Origin: Lunularia cruciata
Taxonomy: Eukaryota > Streptophyta > Marchantiopsida > Lunulariales > Lunulariaceae
Assembly (NCBI GenBank): GCA_948567375.1
Contig: OX419756.1
Span: 39,224,552-39,288,551, forward strand
Direction of reading: 5' to 3'
DNA length: 64,000 nt
Both the position numbers and the translations under genes were made by a program. The stretch's first letter is position 1. The number at the start of each line of letters is the position of its first letter. Below, piece after piece: positions 10,110 through 23,400 of this stretch. The notes under the pieces are model-generated. The model worked only from the letters and a program-made list of their open reading frames with translations. It was not told the origin of the DNA and did no database searches.

Positions 10110-12048
10110 ATGGCCAGCTCTTTGCCAACGTTTTACACCTATCCGCTGGCTTTTAACCCAGCGAAGGCCAAACTCGCGCTCGAGGAATGCAATATCAAGG
10201 TAGGAGAGGAGCTTGTCTTTTGGAGATGGATGGCTTGATCGCATTGCAGCTTGATCTCTTCAGTTGCGATGGTTGTTTTAGAAGAGAAAAGGGCGACCGC
10301 GTAGAAAACACGAAGGATGGGAAGACCTGCTGACCTGTTGTTTTAGACCTGTTGTTTTAGAATGGTGAATTGAGCAGCGGTTTCTTTGTTGATCTGCTAT
10401 AAGTGCTTGGTGTATGATCTCGTCATTTCAGTGCCTTCCTGTCAGATTAGTGCCATCCACCCTGTAGTGTCGTTTTCTGTGCCTGCGTCAGTAGAAGCTG
10501 CGGTTATGGACACTGCAGCAGTATCGTATTTTAATTAGTAGGGAACCAAAGGGAAGTTTTGAGCTGGAAACAGGATCACCCGTCCAGTATTTATGCTTAC
10601 TAATTAGGTGGCAGAGGATCTCGTCCTCTGCCGAATTTCTTCAGGTCCTTCTGGGCGGTCTACGCCTTGCAGTGGTTAGATTTTAATTAGTAGATAATTG
10701 AATATATGAGGTTTAAAGGAAACTCAATAGTTCTTTTGTCGTCAGGAGTCGTGATGGAATCTTACGTGTATCAAGCCCTTTCCAGAAGTCGTGGCATAGT
10801 GTCCAGTGACAGAACTTATAAAATGCACTGGGAAGAAATGGCAAATATGTAGACAGAAAAGTCATGGTCGACTGTGCACATAACCTGCGCACCTCACAGA
10901 GATGTGTCCTCCTTTCTTCGCAAAGCTGCTTGTAAAGATTGATAGCTCAGAGTGTTGACCGAGCTCGCCCTGTTTATATGCAATCTTTTGGCGAAACTGA
11001 TTTCATTCACGGCAATATACTCGATCAACAGTTGCGATGGTTTGTCGCCACTCTCTCTCTTGTTTGCTACTGCTAACAAAATCATCTTTCCCTTTCGGAT
11101 AGCTTATTCATTTCGTGTTTCCTTCGGTGCGCAACCTGCAGTACGTCGAGAAGAAGGTTGATATCTTGGGAGGGCAATCGCTGGAACCGTGGTTCATAAA
11201 GCTGAATCCCAGTTCAGCGGTACCAGCTCTTGTCGTCGGAGAAGATGTTATTAACGAGTCTGCGGAGATTGTAAGGTTAGTGATGAACAAGGCCCTCATA
11301 ATCTGCTCGCAGTTTTGGTAGTAACTTTGGCTAACACAATAATTGAGCCGGATCCTTTCCTCTTTCTTTTTCTCATTTAGGTATCTCATTTCATGACGAT
11401 TCTATAGTGTATTGTCCTCAGTGTTGTACTAACTCTTACCCTTCCTTTCGGATGTGTAGGTGGGCAGATTCCCAGGGAACTCCCCTTGGTGGGAACAAAG
11501 TGGATAGGCAGTTTATTGACCAATGGATTAACAAGGTGGATCGCTGGGATGGAAATCTTTTCGCAGCTGCCTTTGGACCGGCTGGTGGTATTTTAAAGCT
11601 CACCGCCGAATACAAGATTAAAGTTGCAGAGGCTCAGGCTAAGAAAAATCCTGACTTGGCGGAGGTGTACAAAAAGAAGATTGAAAACATTAAGGCCTCA
11701 ATAGATGAACCCGATGACAAGGCTAAATGTGATGCTTGCAAAGCTGAACTCACCGGACTCTTGGATGAAGCTGAAAGTCGACTCGCAAGTTCGGCCTATC
11801 TAGCAGGGGAGGAGTATTCTGCCGCCGATGTGATATTTACACCATGCCTCTATCGCATCCCTCAAGTAAAGCTGGACAAGGAGTTGATTGAACCTAGAAG
11901 CAATGTCAAAAGATACTGGGCGTCTCTGAAGAAGAGGCCGAGCTACAAGAAGACTTTCGGCGTCGCAGACAGTCCCTTAGGGGCGGCCAGTACGGCACTT
12001 CCTGCCTTCGGAAAAATTTTTCTGTCGAAGCTCACCAAGAAATATTGA
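10110..12048 (+). CDS. TCHQD: Glutathione S-transferase, TCHQD class
   Basis: Three coding exons: 10110-10199, 11142-11275 and 11460-12048, all GT-AG, giving 270 residues and a TGA stop. A 5'-UTR intron (10010-10091) is also likely. The N-terminal thioredoxin-like domain has YPLAFNPAKAKLALEE and the GSH-binding ES pair in NESAEIVR (about residues 68-75). The C-terminal helical domain ends YWASLKKRPSYKK and a basic SKLTKKY tail. Length and this end match the plant class related to tetrachlorohydroquinone dehalogenase (about 266 residues in Arabidopsis). Such enzymes use glutathione in the cytosol; the plant substrate is not settled. Odd point: by alignment from memory, the usual catalytic Ser position is Ala14. 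Frame and splice sites look sound. Confidence 0.88.
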
Positions 12049-13438
12049 AATCGGAAGGCGTTTGAGAGGATCAGCCACCAATCGAATCTACAGTGATGTA
12101 CAGTGGGGGAAAGCTGTAGGCCGCCAATCGCGCACAAGTAAAGGAGGGGCGACCTTCCCCAACAATTCTATGATCTCTGAAGGTCTAAAGCGTACGCTAC
12201 TTTTGTCTTCATATATAATTTCTTTGAAAGTAGAGACCATAAACCCTGATAGTAAAAAATCCTCATCGGGCAGGTGTCGAGAAGGATTCGTTCGTTTCTT
12301 GTATGTATGTAGACCGTGATTCTATCGAACGAGATAAACAGCCGACTTTTTAGTTCAGTGACTACCTTGGGCCAATTTCGTTACTTTTCAAGCGCTCAAA
12401 CTTTTACTCTGTAATTTAATTAGAGATTTAGAGGTGTAGAGCAAACTTCTTTACCTGTAAGTTTTCCCTATTAGGTTCAAACCGGCTGCAGACGTTTGAT
12501 TGCACACCGAGTGCCACGGCAAAGTGGCGAACTTTCTTGTCAAATTCTTACGCTAGACGTTTCTCTTGCCGATCCAAGATGGTTCACTTACCAACCAAAA
12601 CTGTCAATGTAACAATGCCTATATATTATGTGAGAACCTTTCAGACGCCTGTACTGTTCCCTCGTGGGAAAACCTGTTGTCCGATCACAAAATCTATTAG
12701 CTCACACGCATTGAGTGAAAATGCCAGTTCTAACTTTTGACCCAGATGATGTGTTAACCATCGCTTCACATACTCTGGGGATATCTATATATACATTCCC
12801 AGAAATGGCAACTTTTATCGTTCAAAGACATAATAACCAAGCCGAATTTACATTCGAAACTGGATAAGTTTCTGCCACTAGTAAGTTGATTTAACATCCA
12901 AAACTAATTTCTGACCATTCTCCCGCTGGCGTAAAACATGAACTGCTCACTGTAAATAGACATGCGAACTTGGAGCCAAATTGAGGGTTACCATGGTGAG
13001 GGAAATTATTAGTCCGCAAATTGACTTGGCGAAATACAGCTGTGATGTAACCCGGAAAGAAGATAGATGCTGTTTCATCGCTACGTAGAGAACAGAACAG
13101 AGAACAGAACAACAGGCCGAGAAAACGCCGACAGGATTAGGCCAAGAGAGCAATTCACCATAAAATTTGACACATCCAAATTGACCGCATCAACAGAAAA
13201 AATTGTTACAAGTAGTAGCCCAAGGAGGTCGATTCCAGATCATATGAAGCGGGAGAATATATACGTTGGGACACAATTTGTGCAGTCGCAGGAAACCAGA
13301 AAGATCTTGAAAATATATGCAAAACCAGAATCCTCTATCTTCAGTCAGAGATGACTTGCAACGCACCTCCAAGCCGAGGGAGGTTGATATAATACATAAA
13401 TCCAAGATAGATGGGACGAGCGGTACGAGAATCAGGTT
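12049..13438. other. Intergenic region between convergent GST and deubiquitinase genes
   Basis: Holds the 3' UTRs of two genes transcribed toward each other. Small open frames here match nothing known to me and overlap each other on both strands. No repeat, RNA gene or strong poly(A) signal stands out. Confidence 0.5.
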
Positions 13439-16400
13439 TTAATCGAACCTTCTTTTCCCATTTTGGGAGCCTACTCCTACATGCTTCCCTCCTCTGGAAC
13501 CATTGCCAGATCCATTTCCAATATGTTTACCATTTCCGTTCCCGTTCGCATGTCCATTGTTGACTCCATTTCCAACTTTACTACTTCCAAAAGCTTGAAA
13601 AGGATTGTCAGATTTTAATGAACCATTACTTCTGTCCGTGGGAATCTCGGTACTATCAAAATCTCCCGCTTTCTTCCGCACCTTTTTACTTCTACCTCGA
13701 TCATACTCGGCGTCCCTGTAAGATAAAAACGTTTGAAATCAGCAGAGCACATCATTCAACGACCACAGTAAACTGGACGAAGGATCAATCAAAGCGGCAA
13801 CACAACTTACAATTCTCAAGTGGTAGGTAAAAGTTGAACACACGTACCAAAAATCTAGTTTCGAGGTGGGGACCTTGTCCGACTCTTTCAGCAGCCGGTC
13901 AACCTCTTTGTCAATCCCTTCGTCTTCGTTCCACCGTGGGACTGCAGGAATAACAAACAGAATTAACTCGTGGACACTATGTAAACTCTTTGCTCAAGAC
14001 GATGAGAAAAAAAACTGCATGGGTACAGGAGTAACTTGAGAAGAAAATCTCACCTCCCACACCGTACAGGTTATTCGTTAAAGTCAGGTGTGATGACCCA
14101 ATAGCACCATTTGTTCCGTTGGACCCATTCGACCCTTTCATGGAATTTGTTACGTTTTCATTGCTCATCCCGTTAGCCAGCGAATGTTCTCTAGGCGCGC
14201 CAATGTCGGTTTCCATCGGTTGACAACTAGCTCCATCGTTCCTGTCGCCCCTTAGCTCTGCTCCAGAGTGATGCTCTTCTCTCCTCCCTAGTGGCTCCTC
14301 AGTATGGTCTGCATTGGAAGTATTGACCTTCCCGCCACCATTTTCCACACCTGTTGCTGGAAGGTCATTAACCTCCACCCTCAACCCCGAGGCGTCTGTC
14401 GCTGCGCTAACCTTGGACGAATCTACAACGGCAGCTTGATTGTCCTTAACTTGCACAGTTGATGCAATACCATTGTTTCTGTGATCCAATTGATCGATAG
14501 AATTTAAGTGGTCCAACTTTTGGGGGGCCTCTTCGGACACAGCCGAGACGACTGCAGTAACGCCACTTTCAGAATCCTTCTGCTGCCTCTTGTTTCCTGG
14601 AACTTCGGCATTGGCAGAAAGACGTCTCTTCCCATCCTTCCTCGCAGGAGTTGAAGGCTCGAATGACACATGCCCAGTTTGAACAAGCGGACTTTTATTG
14701 GCCCCTCGTATGGCTCTCGCCAAAAAATATCGCCTGGTGCGGGGCATAGCTCGCAACAATCTCAACAGACTTTGAGATGAGCCGGAGGCCATCATAACAC
14801 CACTAGTACTCTTATAATGTTCATCCCAATCGGCCTCAACTTCAGTCCCACTGACTGTACAGTCATTCTCGACTTCAGACATTTTATCGTTCGTGTCTTT
14901 CGTTTCAGTACAAGGCACTGGTTGCGTCGGTACTCCAGTACTCGAGGGGCCCTCAGAAGAGAGCGGGGGAGGCACTATGGCAACAGCGGGAGGAGGCTTT
15001 ACGGATGACTCCTTTGGGTTCAAACTTTGCTTCGTAAGAACTTCAGCATCATGCTTGACGCCATTTGCACTTGCAATGACGACATCGTTGCTAGTAAGTT
15101 TAGACGCACCGTTGGCAACAACATCGGATGTACCGTTTGGAATACTATTTGCAAAGCCAGACAAATTCTTTATCTCCTTAGGAGGTGCAGCAATCACAGA
15201 TGGAGCTGGAGCTGGAGCTGGAGCTGGAACAGATGGTGTCTTCGGCGGGATTTGCTCTGGTGCAGTAGGTTCTCTTTTCACCTCACGAACATAGAAGAGC
15301 ATGTACGCCTTTTGTTCCAGCACTGTTCTCTCACTTACTTGCCTCACCTGCAAAGCCACAACGCAGTTGAAAGAAAGACTTGAGAACGCTGATGTGTTAA
15401 ACCGAAACGTCAAAGCGGGCATTGAAGCTTACTGCGCAGTCATTTATTCAAAAGAAGGTCTTACTAGGAAGCCTTCCAACTGTAATGGCTGCACAACCAG
15501 TGACATTACTGTACCTAACAGAACATGGAAGTCTCCGGCTCACTGCCAAATAAGAAGCAGGGATGATGATGAATGAGTACCCGACTGTCGTCAAGAACAT
15601 GCCAAATGTCTGAGGAAGTCCGGACAAAGCAGTAATAGTGTCCAGAGTGTGTAGACCAGCCGGAATGCACTAAGACACCGTAGAGTCTGTACTTCAGATT
15701 GCTATCCTGCCAACCCGTAACACACGTTAGTGAAGGGAAACTGATGTTCGGAACAAAGTGAAGAATTTGGTGCACTCTAGTCTTCAAAACCACGACTTCC
15801 AAGGAGCTTGACAAGACTGTAATTACTGTTTACCTGACTGCTGCTAAAAGGCTTCATGTCGAGAGTCGTTCCAAATTCGACCTTCTTGTCGATCTTACCT
15901 CCGACCGAACCAGTACTGCTGAATCTCTTGAATTGGATTGTCATTATATTTGGGACGGTTTCAATGGTGAACTGCTTCTGAGCCCGAACTTTCTTCTTAC
16001 AGTGGGCGCATCGATACTTATTGTCTCCATCAAGTGTGTCAACAGCAGTGAAGCGGGTCAAAGCCTTCGTCAAAGAGTCTGCACGGACTATATCTAAGCT
16101 TAAGTCTAAAAAGGGATCGTAAGTGTTCGAACAGTGCGAGCAGACAGAGCATTTGACCTGAAAATATTGCCATTTGCTGTCAGCAATCAAGCTCGACAGA
16201 CAGGTTGATATGAACGTATTTTGCTTCTGTCAACGGGAATGAGTGCCTATATTAAAACACTAATAGTGGAACCATCCTCTATCCTCGATTTAAGATAAAA
16301 ACACAACGATAAAGCAGAGAAAAGACAAGTTCCCACTCCACAACCTCCTGAAGGCAGCATTCCCCAGTTTGACAAGTGCAGTCACTAATTTAGTCATCAG

Positions 16401-17655
16401 CCCCAAATAATTGGATAAAATTACAACAAGTCCAACTCAAAACCGTTGTGTCAAACGCACCTGACTGCGAAGTCGGCCACCAAAAATTTTGTATACCAAG
16501 CTCTTATCTTGACTAGGCTTGGAGTTAGAGTTGGAGCTGGTTGCAAGCTCCGGGGGGATGCAGCATTTATGCAGAGCTTCCAGAAGGTATCGCATATACT
16601 CGTGCGCATCCTCCTGGCGACACATCCTGAAAGATCGAGAAATAGCTAATCTTCTGGTCAAGGACGAGACTCCTTATCAAGATCGGATCTCATCATGTTA
16701 GATCAGTGATGTCAATCTTCAACATCGAGAAGGGAAATGCACAAGGTAGGAGGATACAGCGCAAGTTCTTTGCAAACTTGTTTGGTGCGACAACCCTCCC
16801 CGACGCGGTTAAAGCTTGCGACACATGTTCCTGAAGAGCACAAAAAGCACAAAATCCAGGTACTCTGCCTGCAAGCGTACATTTACCAGATGGTTTAGTG
16901 AGCATTGTGCCATTCTCGCATTCCCTAGTTTCCTGCAGCTCACAAGACAAACACATACCACATCCGCTATCCAGGAGCTCTATAAGGCAGTCCGTCCAAC
17001 TAGAGAAGGACAAATTCGTTACGAGAAACTAACCAGGACATCTTCACAGCTTAGGAGACGGAAACAAGTTAACACATGCAGCGAAAGACTCGGACACTTA
17101 CAAGACGATTTATGCTGACCACTTTGGCAATACCCCGCAAGCGGTGGGGTGTAAGTCAGACATTGCAGAACAGAATTCAGAAAGCAGGTGTTACCCAGGT
17201 TTGACAAGCCTGCTCCCTGCAACCCAATGCGCAATGGTCAGCATCAAACTCCTCAGGTTCAGGCTCAGGTACACACTGATCAAAATCCTATACATTGACG
17301 GTCATACAACCAGCACCATCGGAGCAGGGGGCAAAACGCCTACAATTTTTTGCGCCGTCGGCCACTGCAGGGGCATGCTAGAAGGGAGCCGCTGCGCATT
17401 TTGTTTACTGTTTAGCTTGTTCAAGAGCTGTTGTTGTTGGCCTCCTCCTGTTACCTCCCCAGCAGTCATGCTACTACTCACCACAACCGGGTCATTCAAT
17501 GGCTCCATCAAAGGGGCACTGTCATATGTACTCGAAGCATGAAATGCAATCCTCCTCTGCGTCCAAGCCCCTGGCATCCCCAACCCCACCTGGACCTCCC
17601 CTGTGTGCCTCTTGGCGGCTGCCATTATCCCCACTCCTCCTCCCCTCTCCATCAT
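13439..17655 (-). CDS. Ubiquitin carboxyl-terminal hydrolase, UBP23/USP36-like
   Basis: Nine exons on the minus strand: 17655-17308, 17216-17102, 16868-16758, 16645-16461, 16157-15834, 15706-15581, 15347-14054, 13941-13848, 13715-13439. All junctions keep frame and give about 957 residues with a TAA stop. The USP fold is clear: Cys box [20 protein letters not shown] (catalytic Cys127), QEDAHEYM, a CxxC zinc-binding pair in KCSVCSHC and another in RCAHCKKK, and His box [14 protein letters not shown] (His384) followed by WHVLDDSR. A long Ser/Asn-rich, probably disordered tail follows, with a PAP repeat near 15200-15230. The conserved end [19 protein letters not shown] and a Gly/Asn-rich basic terminus are typical of plant UBP23-type enzymes; animal USP36 is nucleolar. 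It would cleave ubiquitin from proteins. The first ATG of the open exon was chosen; an in-frame ATG at 17625 is an alternative. Confidence 0.88.
16646..16757 (-). other. U12-type (minor spliceosome) intron in the deubiquitinase gene
   Basis: On the sense strand the donor is CGCT|GTATCCTCC, close to the U12 consensus RTATCCTT. A perfect U12 branch site TCCTTGAC lies at 16664-16657, with its adenosine 12 nt before the acceptor TTAG|C. Only this splice pair restores the conserved run [21 protein letters not shown]-like across the junction. The more obvious CAG acceptor downstream breaks frame with every nearby GT. Length 112 nt, phase 1. Confidence 0.82.
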
Positions 17656-20427
17656 CCTTCTACCCTACTCCAAAAACCATCAACCCCACAATCAAATCCG
17701 CCTAAAATCCTTCCCTGGCGGCTGGCAACTCCCTCACTTACCCTCTCGATATGACGGGAATCCGAAGGAAAATTCAATCGACTTCTTGACAGCAAACCCG
17801 GTTCTCTCCACGATTGTGCCTTCCGTAATCACTCTTCTCCTCCCTCCCTGCCCCTCCATTCACCTCAGGCTCTCACTCTCTTTAGGCTTCCTTCCTACCT
17901 TCCTACTCTCTCAGTCTGTAATACTGAGCTAATTCCTCTCCCTCTGTCTTCCTCGCTTCCCTCCCTTCTTCACTCTCTTTCTTCTCTTCTCTTCTCTTCT
18001 CCCTTCGTTTCCTTCCTCCTTGGAATCAATCTCGTGACTTCCGGAAAGGGAAGAGACGAGCGGCAGCTGCAACTACGGTAGGTTCCAGAGTTGCCCTTCC
18101 ATCCTCGCCGTCTTCGTTTCCGGGCCGAGTTTGTCCGCGACGGCCACTTGTGCATACAATACATGTGCGAGCGTATGACCGAACCACCTACCCAGGTCTA
18201 GAGTCCCTGTTCACGGTGCTTGCTGCCGCAGTTAGTCCCTGTGCGGGCTCCGTCCGGCTCCGGACTGACGGAATCTCATCTCCAACGAACCCTCGATTCG
18301 AAGGTTTCTCCACTGGTGGACACGCGTCGGCCGATCCCGGACCTAAAAGGACAATACGCCTTGATGCTTCCGAGGGATCCAGAACTACGGTTCTGTCACT
18401 GTGCTCATCCAGGTCTAACCAGGGTTAGCTATTTTGTCGAACTTATGCACTTCGGCGGACGTGAACTTAGTCATCAATGCGGAGTTCAAGTTTAGAGAGA
18501 GCGGGATTCTATGCGAAGTCCTGACTCAGCAACTCAACTTATGAAGATTGGTCAGATTTGCCATTATCGTCTTCATCTTTGTCGCAGACAGTACCAGAAA
18601 TGCGGTTGCATTCATCTCTTGTTCAGATTACGAATGTTGTTTTCGTCTTCTCTCCTGGTGAGATTCCACTAGAGTATTTATTACTGACGATTCTAGTTAC
18701 TGATATTTGTGACTTTCCCTCGGGAGCAAACACCACAACTTTGCAAGGAGCCTACTAGTATTCTATAAGATCTAACCGTTTCATGCAATCTGTCGAGGAT
18801 AGAAAGCATGTATCTGTTTGATTTCTTTATCAATATCCTGCTAGGTTTAACTTGAGGGTTAGGTCTAAACCTTTTTCCGAGTTTATGATAGACTAAATAG
18901 GCCACGAATCACGATTCGCAAGCAACTTAAGAACATCCTAGTTTTCCAGGACGGTCCAATTTCATAAGCTACTGCACACTTCCCTCCCAGCTAGAGATAT
19001 TCTAGACATCAGTTTTGAAGTACAGTTAGGGCTTCGAGGGTTTTAACTCATTCTAGACTTAAATGGACCAAAAACTAACAATGTCTTTATAAAACCCTCA
19101 TGTACTAAATGCTAAGTAGGTAAAACTTTCAGGTGATAATTATGACTCCTTGAAGAACAATTACTTTCTGATAGTGTTAGTTACTTTTCATGCAAAATCC
19201 TGGACAGAATAGTCTACTGTGCTAAGGTAGTATGTATTAAAAAGATGATCCGGTGTAATGAGGATCTTTTGGGGGATAAAGGTCCGTGGTGAGAGATGTT
19301 GCCAACACTGCCCACTCAAACAGATGCATTTGATTTCTACAAGATGATGCATGAGAAGTCTTTGGAAATGAACAAGGAAGCTCTACTTGCTTGTCAGTAG
19401 TTACGAGGCGAGAAGTACTTGTGCGCCAATATATACTATATTGGATTTCATGCATCATAGGAGCCCTTCAGTTGCTGCGGTAGTTCTTCACTGATTCTTA
19501 AGATGACTGACAAGAACAGGATGTCTGCGGTATGGAACAGCACTGGGTTACTAATTAGTTGTTTGTCCTGTCAAAGTAGACCACTTCCAATTGATCCGCA
19601 AAAATTTCTTCTATAATCTCCATACCATTTGTCTGATAGTCATGATGTAAATTGGATCCAGGCGTACAAAATTACTGCATCATAAGCATCTCACTGCCAT
19701 ACGAAATCGACTGAAGTATGATATGTATTGCATGTTTCCGACAGAACTATGGCCGTAGTTGAACTGCACAACCAGACGCAAGTGTTCCAGTAGTGGATGA
19801 TAGAACAAATGCTCATGACAAAATGACTTCACCGCTACAAGACTCACCTACTCGGAGACAAGAATTCTCCAATCTCTACGAGACTTTCCAGGCTATAAAC
19901 TACAAATTACGCTGCTATGCATGAACTACCTTCACCCGCGTTAAAACTACTGAAATAGGTTCACATAAGTCTAGGATAAATTCCCATTATATGAACAACC
20001 GATCTCATCTGAAATTTTAAGGCAAGGTAAGTCCCTTGTAAGGGCGTGATACATTGAAGTTAACAAAATCGTTGTATTGTAATCATCATGGACCTTGTCC
20101 TGACGCGGTGACTGTTCTGTGCAAAAAAATTTAAATAAATTTTCCTGCCTAAAAAATCCCATCAAATTGGGACTATCTATGACTAGGGGTTCAAATTAAG
20201 TTGTAAAATGACAGAGGCACCCTTAGAAACATGCAACATCCACGAAGTATGAAGGTGGAGTACCAACAGCTATTGATCTTTATTTAACATACACCATTCG
20301 ACAGGTAGGGCTCAACTAGTGCTTCAAGTCTTGCCCTCCAATATTCTGATTTATTGGAACATCATAAGCACAATCGAATCAAATTTACAACTCCAAGGAA
20401 AGTTGTGTTCAACCTACTCATGAACAC
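17656..20427. other. Promoter side of the deubiquitinase gene and spacer to VHA-a
   Basis: The first 350 bp (17930-18020 most strongly) is a CT-rich tract, purine-rich on the deubiquitinase sense strand, as often seen in plant 5' UTRs. 18000-18450 is relatively GC-rich with open frames (18150-18428, 18220-18495) that carry no known domain; it may be untranslated leader or promoter. 18500-20427 shows no gene, repeat or RNA that I can support, apart from the VHA-a 3' UTR at its right end. Confidence 0.45.
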
Positions 20428-23400
20428 CTAATCGTCTTCTTCCGAGAGTCCCGCAAAAGCGAATGGATGAAACTTATAACCATCCCCCATGTAAAACTTG
20501 TTCTGAAACTCGACCCAATGAAGACGAAGTGCGTGCAAGAAAGCACTAAGCGTCTCCATGACCAGCAATACTCCAAGAGTGGCGATGGTAAAAACAATGA
20601 TACCAATAAAGCGGACCACCCAGTTCTCATACCTGCAACATGGCCAACGTTGGATTGAAGGTCTTGCAGAAATTTACTCACGTGAACATTCTACTTGCAG
20701 ACACACTATGGTGACCCCGTAGTACCAGGAAATGTATGTGGCAAGTCTACGCTTGGGCTTCGCAGTTTAGTTGGATTGGTGATGGAGTATGGAAATCACG
20801 TAAAGCTTTGCAATACACATACCCGAAAGATAGCAACAACACTCTCTCGTAGAAGACAGCCGACAGCTCTGCGTGAGCAAGACTGCAAAGACCACAAGAC
20901 AAAATCGTTATTCCATTCTCGAACAAAAGTCCAACTCAAATATTGGAGGATCCAACTCAAAGGCTCCAGCAATCAGTGATATTTACGGTCTTTACCTGAG
21001 AGCCCACAACCGCAGGTAGGAAGCTGTGTTAGAAACTGCTCCAAGGACAAACTCGATGGTATGGATCATTTGATGAACAAAAATTTCCCCAAATTCAAAT
21101 TCTTCATGTTCGTCATCGCCATCGACAGACTCGTTGTCTGATCCTCCCACACTTCTGTACGACCGTCCAGCCATTTGCTGCATATTACCACACGTGTACT
21201 GTCAGACTCTATTAAGCTCCGTGACGTTCCAAACAAAGATGGAAAACTTTTCGCTCATACATTATGGTACAACTTTTCAACCATCTGCATGCGCCGTCAA
21301 AATGAAGGATGATGAGCTCGTATGAAATGTACACGGCACGTCCAGGATAAATTTTGCCGATGAATAACCACAAACTGATCTGCCTATCTGCGCTACCATG
21401 CCACTCACCTGTTCATGTTGCTTCTTAAGAATGAGAGGTTTGGGCAGAAGCATCCACGGAACTGCTACGAATGCAACCACAAGCAAGATCATCTGTAGAG
21501 GAAACAAACCATACAGTACTAGTGTTAGATACTTTTACCTGTGCGTTGCCTAAAAGACTGATCACGATTGCGTCTACATGAACAAGACTTCGAAGAAATA
21601 AAACTGCAGGTAGTATCCACTTCACAGGTGGATGGCACCGACCTGAAGAGGCTTTTGGCCCCAAAATAGCTGATTGTCTCCAAGATCATCGGTAGGGCTC
21701 AGGAACATGTAGATCATCACATGGTATAGATCTGCCTGAGAGCCGGTGCACCACTTGACGATAATAAGAATTGACAAGTAGCCAAATAGAGACCCAAGGA
21801 ACAAAATCTGGGGCACAAACTCATACCTGCGGCCCACGTGAATGTGTCAGCAGACCCTAGTAGCGATCAAGATGTACCGCGGCATGCACCATCTTAGTAC
21901 TACTGGACAACTCATATCGAACACAAGGCATAGCACTTCCAGAACACAACAGCTTACCAGATGTTAAGGGAGTTGTTGAAGAACCTCCCATTGAAGTAAC
22001 TAAGGACAATACCAACATTCATTTGCGTCACTCCGAGTAAGATAGACATCTTCATCTTCAGTGAGTTGGTGAAAGGCAGCTCTGAGCGAGATCCGTGCCA
22101 TGCAGGGTCAAGTCCAAAAGGATAGGGTTCATCACCGAGCTTGATCAGTCCAACGGTAGTTGCAGACCTGCAAAATCAACAACACGGTTAACAGGAAAAA
22201 ATCAACTCAACAATTTCGAGTTACAAAACAACCACGACATGAGCTAAACGGATAACATCCTTACCTTCAGATTCTTCCTGGAGTCTATATTAACTTCTGA
22301 TCTCCTAAAATGTTCAACCTCCAGGGATGAAAGAAAACTTGTATGAGACATATTTATCAATCCTTTCCACACCTCGGAAATAGCATATAAGCAAATCCAA
22401 TAACCTCATGACTTACTCGCACTGATCCCATGGAATCTCTGGGTGGTCTCTGCAAGTGTACTGTGAGTCGCCAAAGATTTTGAAAGGAATGGAGAAGAAT
22501 TCGTTGTAGATAAACCCCGTGTATATCGAGAAAATAGACATCAGCAGGATAACGTATCGTCCCCCGAAGGCCATATCCATAATATCTCCCAATTTCTGCA
22601 TTGGCAAACCACTAGTTTAAGGAGAGGATTCCATAGCAAGCGACCATCAAAGACTTCCAGAACTTCCACTTGTAATGAACGCAGTGCGACGAGCAAAGCA
22701 ACGAGCGAGAAAACCAGATGTATTACATAGCCTAACTAGTCCTACCACCTACCTGTTCAACTTTTACGGTAAGATCAATCTTCATAAACATGACGGGGTA
22801 CGACTAACAGAGTGTTCTCCGAAGGAAAGTGTATCAGAGACGCATAAGCTCAAATGAATAAAATGCATCTGTTTAACATTCTATTATTTTTACCTGAGCC
22901 ATGAATTTCTTCTCATTGAGTACAAGGAAGAGGGCGCCCATCAGCAAAATTAAACCATGACCCCAGTCACCAAACATGACCGCGAACAAAAAGGGGAAAG
23001 TAACGATTGTGAAAACACCAGGATTGGCCTCTTGGTATTGTGCCACCCTGACGATTCCATAAACACCATTAGGATGAGTCCAAAGAACAATTGTTACAAC
23101 AACGACAACATGCATGCGGAACGTCCTCTTACCACACTTATACCATCTAAATCTTCAAGGTCAAAGAAGCATGTGGTGTGTACCCATAAGCATCGACGAT
23201 CTCCTGGAATGCACCGGTGAACTTGTTGGTCTTGAAGTAAGTAGGGGGTGATTCCTTTGTAGGGAGAACTCGGAAAATTGTCCCTACTTGCGAATTAGTG
23301 TCAAATGCTGCCCTCTGCAACGCGTCTTGAATCTGCACAACCAAGAAGCAGTAAAAGCCATTGTTATCATTTTCCCTATCATTCGAACTACTATCAGTAG

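Noticed and set aside
14817-15383. Plus-strand open frames opposite the deubiquitinase tail.
   Set aside because: They are shadows of the long minus-strand exon 14054-15347, whose frame joins conserved exons on both sides.
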